DNA of 7,106 nt from Accumulibacter sp. (GTDB lineage: Bacteria; Pseudomonadota; Gammaproteobacteria; Burkholderiales; Rhodocyclaceae), in contig JAITAJ010000246.1 of NCBI GenBank assembly GCA_031284185.1, forward strand, positions 1 through 7,106. Reading direction: 5' to 3'. This document shows, one piece after another, positions 1-6,544 of the stretch. The position numbers and the translations under genes were made by a program. The notes below the pieces were generated by a model. It worked only from the letters and a program-made list of their open reading frames with translations, searched no databases and was not told where the DNA came from. Each line of letters begins with the position of its first letter. The first letter of the stretch is position 1.

Positions 1-6
1 GGACGC

Positions 7-27
7 AAAACCGAGCACTCGGTTTTT
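7..27. terminator. terminator-like palindrome, probably bidirectional
   Basis: The arms AAAACCGAG and CTCGGTTTT are perfectly complementary and close on a short CA centre, leaving a practical stem of 8 pairs with a 4-base loop. An A tract precedes and a T tract follows the GC core, so either strand gives a stem followed by U residues, as in intrinsic terminators. It lies about 90 bases beyond the stop of the leftward dehydrogenase gene and would end that transcript. Termination itself is an inference. Confidence 0.6.
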
Positions 28-37
28 CCACCCTATC

Positions 38-53
38 CGGCGCGACAGCGCCG
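38..53. repeat. GC hairpin of the composite element (GACA/TGTC loop)
   Basis: CGGCGC and GCGCCG form a 6-pair perfect stem around a 4-base GACA loop. The identical 16 bases recur at 6704-6719. Two further copies (6550-6564 and 6791-6805) keep the arms but have a 3-base loop. The hairpin always lies between the heptad array and the terminator-like palindrome. Confidence 0.7.
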
Positions 54-113
54 CAAGCCTCTCTGTCTTCTGTCTTCTCTAACTGCTGTCCTCTGAAACT
101 GTCTTCTGTCTTC

Positions 114-1172
114 TCAAGGTTCTGTCTTCTGAACCGGAAGTGCCACCCCGTACTTCGCGGCGGCGGCGGCCAGCGCTTCCCATACTTTTGGCGCCACGTC
201 GAGACCCGAACGCTCGGCCTCGCGGATGCGGCGCTGCGCCATCTCGCCCGGCATGCGCACCGGGCTCGCCGGATCGATCGGGGCATTGGCATGACAGCGC
301 TCCGTCAGGAAATCCATCTGACGCAGAAAGGCGTCCCGTCCGGCAAAGGCGTCTGGATCGATCAGCTGCATGAAAACATTGGCGCCCCAGCGCGTTTCGG
401 TGTCCAGACGACCGAATCCGCCGAGGCCGTGCGTCAGCATCTCGATCATCAGCGACAGGCCGAATCCCTTGTGCCCGTAGTCGCGTCCGCCGATCGGCAA
501 CAGCGTGCCGCCGGCATCGATGACGCGCGGATCACCGGTCGGAACGCCCTGGGCGTCCATCATCCAGGGATGCGCGAAGGACGCGCCGTCCGCTATTTTC
601 TGCCGCGACATGCCGACGGTGGTGATCGAGGTGCTGACGTCGATCCATACCGGGGCTTCCGTGCCCGGATAGCCGATGGCAATCGGATTCGGCGTGAATA
701 CCGGCTCCTTGCCGCCGTAGGGAGCGACGTAGCCGAAGGCCGGGTCGGACGAGGCGAGAATGATGGCCAGATCACGCTCGGTGGCCTGCCGGAGCAGCGC
801 CGTCAGGCAGGCGATGTGATGGCTGCGGCGGATCACGGCGGTCACCACGCCATGCTGCGCGATGCGCCCGGCGGCCTGGTCGAATGCCCTTGAAACCAGC
901 CACGGACCAGGCAGGTAGTTGCCATCCCAGACGAACACCGCGCCCGAATCGCGCGCCACGGCAGGCTCGCCGCGCTTTGCCATCGAACCCTTCTCGATTT
1001 CGCCCAGATATTGCGGACACAACGCCATGCCGTGCGTGCGCTGGCCGACCATGTCGCCGCCGACGAGCGCTTCGGCCACGACCCGCGCCTTGTCGGCATC
1101 CATGCCGGCTGCCACGAAGAGGGACTCGGCGAGTTTTTCGAGCGATTCCACCGTGTAACGCTGCGTCGTCAT
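114..1172 (-). CDS. malate/L-lactate dehydrogenase family (Ldh_2) NAD(P)-dependent oxidoreductase
   Basis: This encodes 352 residues, the usual length for the Ldh_2 family of cytoplasmic NAD(P)-dependent 2-hydroxyacid (malate, L-lactate, ureidoglycolate) dehydrogenases. Family landmarks are visible in order: an N-terminal helical part ending in QRTHG (about 44-48, with the conserved His), RRSHHIA (115-121), TPNPIAIG (160-167), DVSTS (178-182) and the glycine-rich YGHKGFGL followed by MIEMLTHGLGG (232-252). The start at 1172 is chosen because AGGAG lies six bases upstream and the protein then begins MTTQRYTVESL, as relatives do. An in-frame GTG at 1247 would add 25 residues but has no well-spaced ribosome site. 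The final residues VQKTEP and the stop codon lie inside the composite repeat, directly after GVALP, where I recall related proteins ending or nearly ending. The substrate cannot be assigned from sequence, and neighbours give no pathway hint. Confidence 0.9.
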   Translation of the reverse strand: MTTQRYTVESLEKLAESLFVAAGMDADKARVVAEALVGGDMVGQRTHGMALCPQYLGEIEKGSMAKRGEPAVARDSGAVFVWDGNYLPGPWLVSRAFDQAAGRIAQHGVVTAVIRRSHHIACLTALLRQATERDLAIILASSDPAFGYVAPYGGKEPVFTPNPIAIGYPGTEAPVWIDVSTSITTVGMSRQKIADGASFAHPWMMDAQGVPTGDPRVIDAGGTLLPIGGRDYGHKGFGLSLMIEMLTHGLGGFGRLDTETRWGANVFMQLIDPDAFAGRDAFLRQMDFLTERCHANAPIDPASPVRMPGEMAQRRIREAERSGLDVAPKVWEALAAAAAKYGVALPVQKTEP

Positions 1173-1178
1173 GTCAGA

Positions 1179-1183
1179 CTCCT
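1179..1183 (-). promoter_or_regulatory. ribosome binding site deciding the dehydrogenase start
   Basis: AGGAG on the minus strand sits six bases upstream of the ATG at 1172. It favours this start over the in-frame GTG at 1247, which has only a GAG directly abutting it. Confidence 0.8.
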
Positions 1184-1223
1184 GGATTGTGATTGGGTTG
1201 ATGAGCGGGGTGTCGGGGTGAAC

Positions 1224-1237
1224 GCCCGCGAGCGGGC
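1224..1237. repeat. short hairpin in the dehydrogenase leader
   Basis: GCCCG and CGGGC form a perfect 5-pair stem around CGAG. If the -10 box at 1268-1273 is used, this hairpin lies in the 5' untranslated leader of the dehydrogenase mRNA, about 50 bases before the start codon. No regulatory role is established. Confidence 0.4.
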
Positions 1238-1267
1238 CGTTGTTCACCTCATCCGGCCGGAACCGGC

Positions 1268-1273
1268 ATTATA
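1268..1273 (-). promoter_or_regulatory. probable -10 box for the dehydrogenase gene
   Basis: The minus strand reads a perfect TATAAT here, about 95 bases upstream of the chosen ATG. There is no good TTGACA-like hexamer 16-18 bases further upstream (that stretch reads CGGGAA/GGGAAC), so the promoter may be weak or activator-dependent. The call rests on the -10 match in an otherwise very GC-rich stretch. Confidence 0.5.
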
Positions 1274-1321
1274 ACGGGCTTCCAGACAGTTCCCGGGACG
1301 CGGCCCCTCACGCGCGGGCCA

Positions 1322-1344
1322 GTCCTTTCCGCCTCGGGAAGGAC
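1322..1344. repeat. strong inverted repeat in the divergent intergenic region
   Basis: GTCCTTTCCG and CGGGAAGGAC pair over 10 positions (one G-T pair) around a 3-base CCT loop. It lies upstream of both promoters, with no T tract on either side, so it is not a classical terminator. It could be a regulator binding site or a remnant of an earlier gene end. Confidence 0.5.
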
Positions 1345-1383
1345 CACCCGGCGGGCCGATTTCGGCTTCGGGGCGTTCCGGCA

Positions 1384-1411
1384 TTGCCGCGCGCGGCAAA
1401 AATTCTATAAC
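1384..1411 (+). promoter_or_regulatory. sigma70-like promoter with overlapping palindrome, for the TPR-lolB-ispE genes
   Basis: TTGCCG (1384-1389) and TATAAC (1406-1411) are separated by 16 bases, a good match to a -35/-10 pair. A perfect 16-base palindrome, TTGCCGCGCGCGGCAA (1384-1399), covers the -35 box and half the spacer, the position expected for a repressor operator. Transcription would start near 1418, giving a leader of roughly 60 bases before the ATG at 1481. The regulator is unknown. Confidence 0.6.
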
Positions 1412-1480
1412 ATGCGCAAACCATCATGGCGTAGAAGAGCCTAACTGATCCGATCGTCCATCCACGCGCATACCCACATC

Positions 1481-3220
1481 ATGAAATTTACCCGATACTT
1501 CGTTCTTTTCGTCGCGCTTTCCTTTCTGTCCGGCATTCCGGCGCATGCCGACGAAGCGGCTTCTCCCGGAGAAACGGCGGTGGACGGGGGCCAATGTCCG
1601 GTCGTGTCGCCGGACACCGCCGCCCAGGACGAAACGCTGCTGGAACAGGCCGTCTATGAGGTGCTGCTGGCGGAGGTCGCGTTCCAGCGCGGCGACGCCG
1701 AACTGGCCATGCGGGCCTATGCGGACCTGGCGCAGCGCACGCGCGATCCCCGGATCATGGAACGCGCGATCGAGGTGGCGGAATTCGCGCGGCGCTTCGA
1801 TCTCGCGCTGGAAACCGCGCATCTGTGGCTCGAAGTCGATCCGGCGTCGCAACGCGCCCAAAAGATGCTGACCGGCGTGTTGATCATGAGCAAGCAGTTC
1901 GACGAGCTGGCGCCGCACCTGATCCGCATGATGGAAAGCGACAAGGCGGCGCTGCCCGGAAGTCTGCTCGGCCTGAACCGGATGTTCGCTCACGACACCG
2001 ACCGTCTGGCGGTTTTTCGTCTGATCGACACGGTGTGCCGGCCGTTTTTCGGGCTTGCCGAGGCGCATTATGCCGTTGCCCTGGCGGCGGCCAGCGCCCG
2101 GATGAGCGAGCGCGCCAGACGGGAAGCCGTCCAGGCGCTCGAATTGCGCCCGGAATGGGAGACGGCGGCGCTTCTGCGCGCGCAGTTGCTGGTGGGGGAA
2201 TCGCGCGACGAGGCCATCGAATTTCTGGAGGGCTTTCTGGAGGGCAATCCCGACGCGGAACAGGCCCGTCTGCTGCTTGCCCGCATTCTGGTCGGGGAGC
2301 GCCGTTACGTCGATGCCCGGCGTCAGCTCGACCGATTGTTGCGGGATTTCCCGGGCAGCCCGGAGATCGCCCATTCGGTCGCCATCCTGGCGCTCCAGTC
2401 CGGCGACAAGGCGCTCGCCGAAGCCCAGCTCAAGAATTTCATCGCGTTCGACAAGGTGCCGGATCGCAACGCCGCGTATTACTTCCTCGGCCAGATCGCC
2501 GAGGATGACGGGCGGATCGACGAGGCGATGTCGCGTTACGCGCAGGTGCTTCCCGGTGAGCATTATCTGGCGGCGCAGGCGCGGCAGGCCCATCTGCTTT
2601 TTGAACAGGGAAAGATCGACGAGGGGCGCGAATTGCTGCGCAACACCAGGACGAGCAGGCCCGAGGAACTCGTCCAGATGCAGATTGCCGAGGCGTCGCT
2701 GCTGCGCGGCGCCGGCCGAGTCCAGGAGGCGTTCGATTTCCTCGAACAGCGGCTCGCCGAAGATCCCGAGCAAGCCGATCTCCTGTACGAGTCGGCGCTG
2801 CTGGCGGATCAGTTGAACAAGCCGGATCTGATGGAAAACCGTCTGCGCCGCCTGATCGAGCTGCACCCGGATAATCCGCAGGCATACAACGCGCTGGGCT
2901 ACGCCTACGCCGACCGCAACGAGCGCCTGCCGGAAGCGCGGCGGCTGATCGAAAGGGCGCTGGCGCTGGCGCCCGATGACGTCGCCATCCTCGACAGCAT
3001 GGGCTGGGTGCTTTTCCGGCAGGGCGATCTGCCGGGAGCGCTGTCCTATCTCGAACGCTCCTTCGGCAAGCGTGAAGATCCCGAGATCGCCGCGCATCTG
3101 GGCGAGGTGCTGTGGGTGATGGGCCGTCAGGACGATGCCTGGCGCTTGCTGTCCGACGCGCGGAAGAAGTTTCCGTCCAATGCCGTCCTGTCCGAGACCA
3201 CGCGCAGGCTCGCTCCCTGA
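1481..3220 (+). CDS. secreted tetratricopeptide-repeat protein upstream of lolB
   Basis: The product has 579 residues. Residues 1-23 form a Sec signal peptide: KFTR, a hydrophobic VLFVALSFLSG core, then AHA before DE as the likely cleavage site. The mature part is therefore expected in the periplasm or at the outer membrane. The rest is almost entirely helical TPR-type repeat. Clear units are near 55-88 (AEVAFQRGDAELAMRAYADL), 330-357, 469-502 (ALGYAYADRNERLPEARRL), 503-535 (DSMGWVLFRQGDLPGALSYL) and 536-566. No catalytic motif is seen, so a scaffold or protein-interaction role is likely, but the partner is unknown. A TPR gene directly before lolB-ispE is a recurring arrangement in Betaproteobacteria. 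The ATG at 1481 has no strong Shine-Dalgarno sequence; it is chosen because it begins the signal peptide. The gene is followed after 92 bases by lolB. Confidence 0.9.
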   Translation: MKFTRYFVLFVALSFLSGIPAHADEAASPGETAVDGGQCPVVSPDTAAQDETLLEQAVYEVLLAEVAFQRGDAELAMRAYADLAQRTRDPRIMERAIEVAEFARRFDLALETAHLWLEVDPASQRAQKMLTGVLIMSKQFDELAPHLIRMMESDKAALPGSLLGLNRMFAHDTDRLAVFRLIDTVCRPFFGLAEAHYAVALAAASARMSERARREAVQALELRPEWETAALLRAQLLVGESRDEAIEFLEGFLEGNPDAEQARLLLARILVGERRYVDARRQLDRLLRDFPGSPEIAHSVAILALQSGDKALAEAQLKNFIAFDKVPDRNAAYYFLGQIAEDDGRIDEAMSRYAQVLPGEHYLAAQARQAHLLFEQGKIDEGRELLRNTRTSRPEELVQMQIAEASLLRGAGRVQEAFDFLEQRLAEDPEQADLLYESALLADQLNKPDLMENRLRRLIELHPDNPQAYNALGYAYADRNERLPEARRLIERALALAPDDVAILDSMGWVLFRQGDLPGALSYLERSFGKREDPEIAAHLGEVLWVMGRQDDAWRLLSDARKKFPSNAVLSETTRRLAP

Positions 3221-3244
3221 TCGTGATGTCGAGCGAAAAATTAG

Positions 3245-3266
3245 CGACAGCCCTTCAGGGCTGTCG
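3245..3266. repeat. perfect hairpin between the TPR gene and lolB
   Basis: CGACAGCCC and GGGCTGTCG form a perfect 9-pair stem around TTCA. On the plus strand it is not followed by a T run, so read-through into lolB is likely. On the minus strand the stem is followed by CTAATTTTT, which would fit a terminator for antisense transcription. It may also serve as an mRNA processing or stability site that sets the ratio of TPR to LolB. Confidence 0.55.
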
Positions 3267-3312
3267 GTCTGACGCCATTGGGGAGGGGATGCAAACCGGA
3301 GTTGGTTTTACG

Positions 3313-3894
3313 ATGAAGCCGCGGGATCGGCGATGGCGCGTCTTGCGCGTGGCGGGGTGGCTGTGCGCGGCGCTGCTGGCCGGATGCGCGGCGATGCCGC
3401 CGGCGGGCGTTCCGGCGCGTCGGGGGGCGTCCGAGGACTTCCGGCTCGAAGGCCGCTTCTCCTTGCGGCAGGGCGAGCGGAACCATTCGGGACGCTTGAT
3501 CTGGCGGCATACGGCAGCCGGTGACGATCTGCTGCTGGCCTCGCCTTTCGGGCAGGGAGTCGCCGAGATCGTGTCCACGGCCGGGCAGGCCACCCTGATC
3601 ACCGGCGACGGCAAGGTCTTCACGGCCCCCGACGTGCCGTCGCTGACCGAGCGGGCGCTCGGCTATCGGCTGCCGCTGGATCGCCTCTCCGAGTGGGTGC
3701 GCGGGCGCGCGGCGGACGCGGAGGTCGTCGAGCGCGACGCGCCGGGGCGTCCGCTGCGATTGCGCCACGAGGACTGGCGCGTCGATTACGCCTATGACGG
3801 CGACGATCCGGCGGCGCTTCCGGTGAGCGTCTTTGCCGAGCGTTCGGGGGCGTTCGGGTTGCGCCTGCGCGTCGATGAATGGAGCGCGCCGTGA
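3313..3894 (+). CDS. lolB: outer-membrane lipoprotein LolB, lipoprotein receptor
   Basis: LolB receives lipoproteins from the periplasmic carrier LolA and inserts them into the inner leaflet of the outer membrane. The 193-residue product begins with a basic stretch (KPRDRRWRVLR) and a hydrophobic stretch ending in the lipobox LLAGC, with Cys25 as the lipidated residue. Family features follow: FRLEGRFSLRQ (43-53), SGRLIWRH (59-66), the LLLASPFGQG segment (73-82), and GYRLPLDRLSEWVRG (117-131). The length is close to the roughly 200 residues usual for LolB. The start at 3313 has GGAG eleven bases upstream and gives a standard lipoprotein signal. An in-frame ATG at 3289, with GGGGAGGGG immediately before it, would add eight residues and cannot be excluded. 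The stop overlaps the start of ispE, indicating translational coupling. Confidence 0.93.
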   Translation: MKPRDRRWRVLRVAGWLCAALLAGCAAMPPAGVPARRGASEDFRLEGRFSLRQGERNHSGRLIWRHTAAGDDLLLASPFGQGVAEIVSTAGQATLITGDGKVFTAPDVPSLTERALGYRLPLDRLSEWVRGRAADAEVVERDAPGRPLRLRHEDWRVDYAYDGDDPAALPVSVFAERSGAFGLRLRVDEWSAP

Positions 3895-4748
3895 GCGGCC
3901 GGGATCGCTGGACCTGGAACAGCGTCTGGCCGGCGCCGGCCAAACTCAATCTTTTTCTGCACGTCGTCGGTCGGCGCGCCGACGGCTACCATGCGTTGCA
4001 GACCGTGTTCCGCTTCGTCGGGCGCGGCGACCGTCTGCGCTTCTCGCCCCGGAGCGATGGCCGGGTGACGCTGGCCCGTCCCTTGCCCGGCGTGCCGCCC
4101 GAAAACGATCTTGCCGCGCGCGCCGCGCGGCTGTTGCAGATCGAGTCCGGCTGCCGGGAAGGGGTGGAAATCCACGTCGAGAAACGCTTGCCGATGGGCG
4201 GCGGTCTCGGCGGCGGCAGTTCCGACGCGGCCACGACGCTCCTCTCGCTCAACCATCTCTGGCAAACCGGCGTGTCGCGCCGCCGTCTGCGTGAACTCGG
4301 CCTTTCGCTCGGCGCCGACGTGCCGGTCTTCCTGTTCGGCGAGAATGCCTTCGCCGAAGGCGTCGGTGAGATGCTGCGGCCCGTGTCGCTGCCGCCGGCC
4401 TGGTATGTGGTGCTCGAACCGCCCGCGCAGGTATCGACGGCGCTCCTCTTCGGCGATCCCCGGCTCCGGCGCGACACGCCGCCGGTTTCGGCGTCGGACT
4501 GGCATCCCGGATTCGGCGGCAACGATTTGCAGGACGCCGCGATCCGGCGATTCCCGGAGATCGGGCGGCATCTCGACTGGCTGGCGCGGTTCGGCGAGGC
4601 GCGCATGACCGGGTCCGGCGCCTGCGTGTTCGCCGAGTTCGCCGACGAAGCCGCCGCGCGCGCGGTTCTCGCCGGACTGCCGAACGACATGCGCGGCTGG
4701 GCCGCCGCCGGACTCGACGCGCACCCGTTGCGCGCGCTGGGGGAATGA
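3891..4748 (+). CDS. ispE: 4-diphosphocytidyl-2-C-methyl-D-erythritol kinase
   Basis: IspE phosphorylates the 2-hydroxyl of CDP-methylerythritol with ATP in the MEP pathway to isopentenyl diphosphate, in the cytoplasm. The 285-residue product is a GHMP kinase of normal length. It shows PAPAKLNLFLHV (14-25, with the catalytic-site Lys18), ADGYHAL (30-36), the ATP-binding LPMGGGLGGGSSDAA (100-114), GADVPVF with Asp143 as the likely catalytic base, and RMTGSGACVF (238-247). The GTG at 3891 is chosen because GGAG lies six bases upstream and the GTGA overlap with the lolB stop is typical of coupled genes. The ATG at 3879 would add MERA and lacks a well-placed ribosome site. The tRNA-Gln and prs genes that often follow ispE in Betaproteobacteria are absent here. 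Confidence 0.95.
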   Translation: MSGRDRWTWNSVWPAPAKLNLFLHVVGRRADGYHALQTVFRFVGRGDRLRFSPRSDGRVTLARPLPGVPPENDLAARAARLLQIESGCREGVEIHVEKRLPMGGGLGGGSSDAATTLLSLNHLWQTGVSRRRLRELGLSLGADVPVFLFGENAFAEGVGEMLRPVSLPPAWYVVLEPPAQVSTALLFGDPRLRRDTPPVSASDWHPGFGGNDLQDAAIRRFPEIGRHLDWLARFGEARMTGSGACVFAEFADEAAARAVLAGLPNDMRGWAAAGLDAHPLRALGE

Positions 4749-4766
4749 CGCGCGTTGGCCGCGCGT
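4748..4766 (+). terminator. possible weak terminator after ispE
   Basis: ACGCGCG and CGCGCGT form a 7-pair stem around TTGGC, beginning on the last base of the ispE stop codon. Only TTTA follows, so termination would be weak or partial, and some read-through into the ligase gene is plausible. Confidence 0.35.
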
Positions 4767-4791
4767 TTACCCTATCCGCGCCCGGCGGCCC

Positions 4792-4823
4792 TGAAATGGA
4801 ATAAGATGGCGCCGCTCATTTCA
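4792..4823. promoter_or_regulatory. inverted repeat upstream of the ligase, possible operator
   Basis: TGAAATG and CATTTCA are perfect 7-base inverted arms separated by 18 bases, between ispE and the ligase. AATAAG/TAAGAT lies between the arms and could be a poor -10 box, without a clear -35. A fatty-acid-responsive repressor site would fit a ligase gene, but no known operator consensus is matched here. This is a tentative call. Confidence 0.3.
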
Positions 4824-4849
4824 ACGATCTCGAGAAATCCTGGAAAAAC

Positions 4850-6544
4850 ATGCCGGTAAAAATCATCGAGGGAACGCCGTCGGCGTATGCCTATCCACTG
4901 CTGATCAAACAGCTCCTGCACATGCCCCTGGCGGTCGCGCCGGAGCGGGAAATCACTTATCAGGGGAAAATCCGCCATGACTATCGCGCGTTGAGGGAGC
5001 GCATCGGACGCCTGGCCGGTGCCCTGGCGGGCCTCGGCATCGAACCCGGAATGACGGTCGCCATGATGGACTGGGACAGCCACCGCTATCTGGAGGCTTT
5101 CTTTGCCGTGCCGATGATGGGCGCCATCCTGCAAACCGTGAATGTCCGTCTGAACGCCGGGCAGATCCTCTACACGCTCAATCACGCCGGTGCCGAGGTG
5201 CTGCTGGTCAATCGCGAGTTCTTCCCGCTGCTCTCGTCGATCGCCGAGCGGCTGGAAAGTGTGCGCGCCTTCGTGCTGATCGACGACGAGCGCGGCCCGC
5301 CGGAGGGTCCGGTGACTTTCGCCGGCGAGTATGAGACGCTGCTGGCCGCCGCCGATCCGGCCTACGTCTTCGAGGATTTCGACGAAAACGCGCAGGCCAC
5401 GGTGTTCTACACCACCGGCACCACGGGTCTGCCGAAGGGCGTCCGTTTCAGCCATCGCCAGCTCGTGCTGCACACCCTGGGCCTCGCCGCGTCGACCGGC
5501 ACGGCGGTGGCCGGCGTGTCGATGCGCGCCGACGACGTTTACATGCCGATCACGCCGATGTTCCACGTTCATGCCTGGGGCTATCCCTACGTCGCCACGC
5601 TGTTCGGGTTGAAGCAGGTCTATCCGGGACGCTACGTGCCGGGGAGCCTGTTGAAGCTCATCGTCGGCGAACGGGTGACGTATTCGCACTGCGTTCCGTC
5701 GATCATGCAGATGCTGCTCAGTCATCCCGATTCGGCCTCCTATGATCTTTCGGGCTGGAAGGTGCTGATCGGCGGATCGGCCCTGTCCGAAGCGCTGGCC
5801 CGGGCCGCCATGAAGCGCGGCATCGAGGTGGTCACCGGCTATGGCATGTCGGAGACCTGTCCCGTGGTGACCATTGCCCACCCCGGCGCGGAGGACGCGC
5901 GGGCGCCGTTCGAGGATCAGGTGCGTCTGCGCTGCAAGACCGGCCTGCCGCTGCCGCTGGTCGACGCGCGTGTCGTCACTCCCGAAATGGTGGACGTTCC
6001 TCGTGATGGAACGACGACCGGCGAGATCGTGCTGCGCGCGCCGTGGCTGACCCAGGATTATCTGCACGCGCCGCAGGCGTCGGAAAAGCTGTGGGCGGGC
6101 GGCTATCTGCACACCCAGGACATCGGCCATGTCGACGCGCGTGGTTTCCTGAAGATCACCGACCGCATCAAGGACGTGATCAAGACGGCTGGCGAATGGA
6201 TTTCATCGCTCCAGCTCGAAGACATCCTGAACAGTCACGAAGCCGTGCTGGAGTCGGCGGTGATCGGTCTGCCCGACGAGAAATGGGGCGAGCGGCCCGT
6301 GGCGCTGGTGGCGCTCAAGCCGGGTTATGCCGGCAAGGTGAGCGAACACGACATCCGCGCCTATGCCGCCCACCTCATCGAAGTGGCCCATGTGTCGCGT
6401 CACGGCATCCTGTTGCAGGTGCGTTTCGTCGACGATCTGATCAAGACCAGCATGGGCAAGCTGAACAAGCGCGCGATGAGGGTTCGGATGGTTCAGAAGA
6501 CAGGTTTCAGAGGACAGAATCTTGAGAGGACAGAAGACAGATGA
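4850..6544 (+). CDS. AlkK-like medium/long-chain fatty-acid-CoA ligase (AMP-forming)
   Basis: This ANL-superfamily enzyme activates a fatty acid through an acyl-AMP to acyl-CoA, in the cytoplasm or at the inner membrane, feeding beta-oxidation or lipid synthesis. The 564 residues carry the P-loop motif YTTGTTGLPKG (187-197), PMFHVHAWG (236-244), GGSALSEAL, GYGMSETCP (330-338), HTQDIGHVD (421-429), the hinge DRIKDVIKTAGEWIS (438-452) and the C-terminal KTSMGKLNK with catalytic Lys537. The PMFHVxAWG and KTAGEWIS forms resemble AlkK-type ligases, so medium to long chains are likely; chain length is inference. The ATG at 4850 has GGA five bases upstream. The last 17 residues (548-564, starting VQKTGF and ending RTEDR) and the stop are encoded by the composite repeat, ten residues after Lys537, where relatives normally finish with a short variable end. 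The fold should be complete without this tail. Confidence 0.93.
   Translation: MPVKIIEGTPSAYAYPLLIKQLLHMPLAVAPEREITYQGKIRHDYRALRERIGRLAGALAGLGIEPGMTVAMMDWDSHRYLEAFFAVPMMGAILQTVNVRLNAGQILYTLNHAGAEVLLVNREFFPLLSSIAERLESVRAFVLIDDERGPPEGPVTFAGEYETLLAAADPAYVFEDFDENAQATVFYTTGTTGLPKGVRFSHRQLVLHTLGLAASTGTAVAGVSMRADDVYMPITPMFHVHAWGYPYVATLFGLKQVYPGRYVPGSLLKLIVGERVTYSHCVPSIMQMLLSHPDSASYDLSGWKVLIGGSALSEALARAAMKRGIEVVTGYGMSETCPVVTIAHPGAEDARAPFEDQVRLRCKTGLPLPLVDARVVTPEMVDVPRDGTTTGEIVLRAPWLTQDYLHAPQASEKLWAGGYLHTQDIGHVDARGFLKITDRIKDVIKTAGEWISSLQLEDILNSHEAVLESAVIGLPDEKWGERPVALVALKPGYAGKVSEHDIRAYAAHLIEVAHVSRHGILLQVRFVDDLIKTSMGKLNKRAMRVRMVQKTGFRGQNLERTEDR

Larger units (their letters stand above)
1..135 (-). repeat. 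composite 3'-end repeat element, copy 1 (dehydrogenase side)
   Basis: Read on the minus strand from 135 to 1, the element starts GGTTCAGAAGACAG, continues with irregular heptad-like units (GAAGACAG, GAGGACAG, with joints such as CCTTGAGA and AGTTAGAGA), then a GC hairpin (38-53) and a terminator-like palindrome (7-27). The same parts in the same order recur at 6491-6592 and, inverted, at 6761-6917. The element overlaps the last codons of the leftward dehydrogenase gene and supplies its stop codon. It may continue past the left edge of the window. No transposase, clear terminal inverted repeat or target duplication is visible. The repetition is read directly; the common origin of the three copies is inferred from shared part order and sequence. 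Confidence 0.85.

Noticed and set aside
1..135. Insertion-sequence end or REP element mobilised by a RAYT transposase
   Set aside because: No transposase gene, target duplication or GTAG-type REP signature is visible. The hairpin resembles REP elements only in being GC-rich.
1412..1444. Ten-residue leader peptide frame before the TPR gene
   Set aside because: Its ATG directly follows the -10 box, upstream of the expected transcription start near 1418, so it would not be in the mRNA.
1424..3097. 557-codon minus-strand open frame opposite the TPR gene
   Set aside because: It is a shadow frame caused by high GC codon use. The plus-strand frame has a signal peptide and TPR repeats, while the minus frame shows no recognisable domain.
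3226..3312. Earlier in-frame starts for lolB
   Set aside because: The ATG at 3226 would place 29 extra residues before the lipoprotein signal and cross the hairpin. The ATG at 3289 remains possible, but the signal peptide is more normal from 3313.
4749..4849. tRNA-Gln gene expected after ispE
   Set aside because: No acceptor stem, anticodon arm or T-loop-like GTTC sequence is present in the gap.
4772..6130. 452-codon minus-strand open frame opposite the ligase gene
   Set aside because: It is a shadow of the ligase, which has all ANL-family motifs on the plus strand. The minus translation is rich in His, Arg and Gln without a domain.
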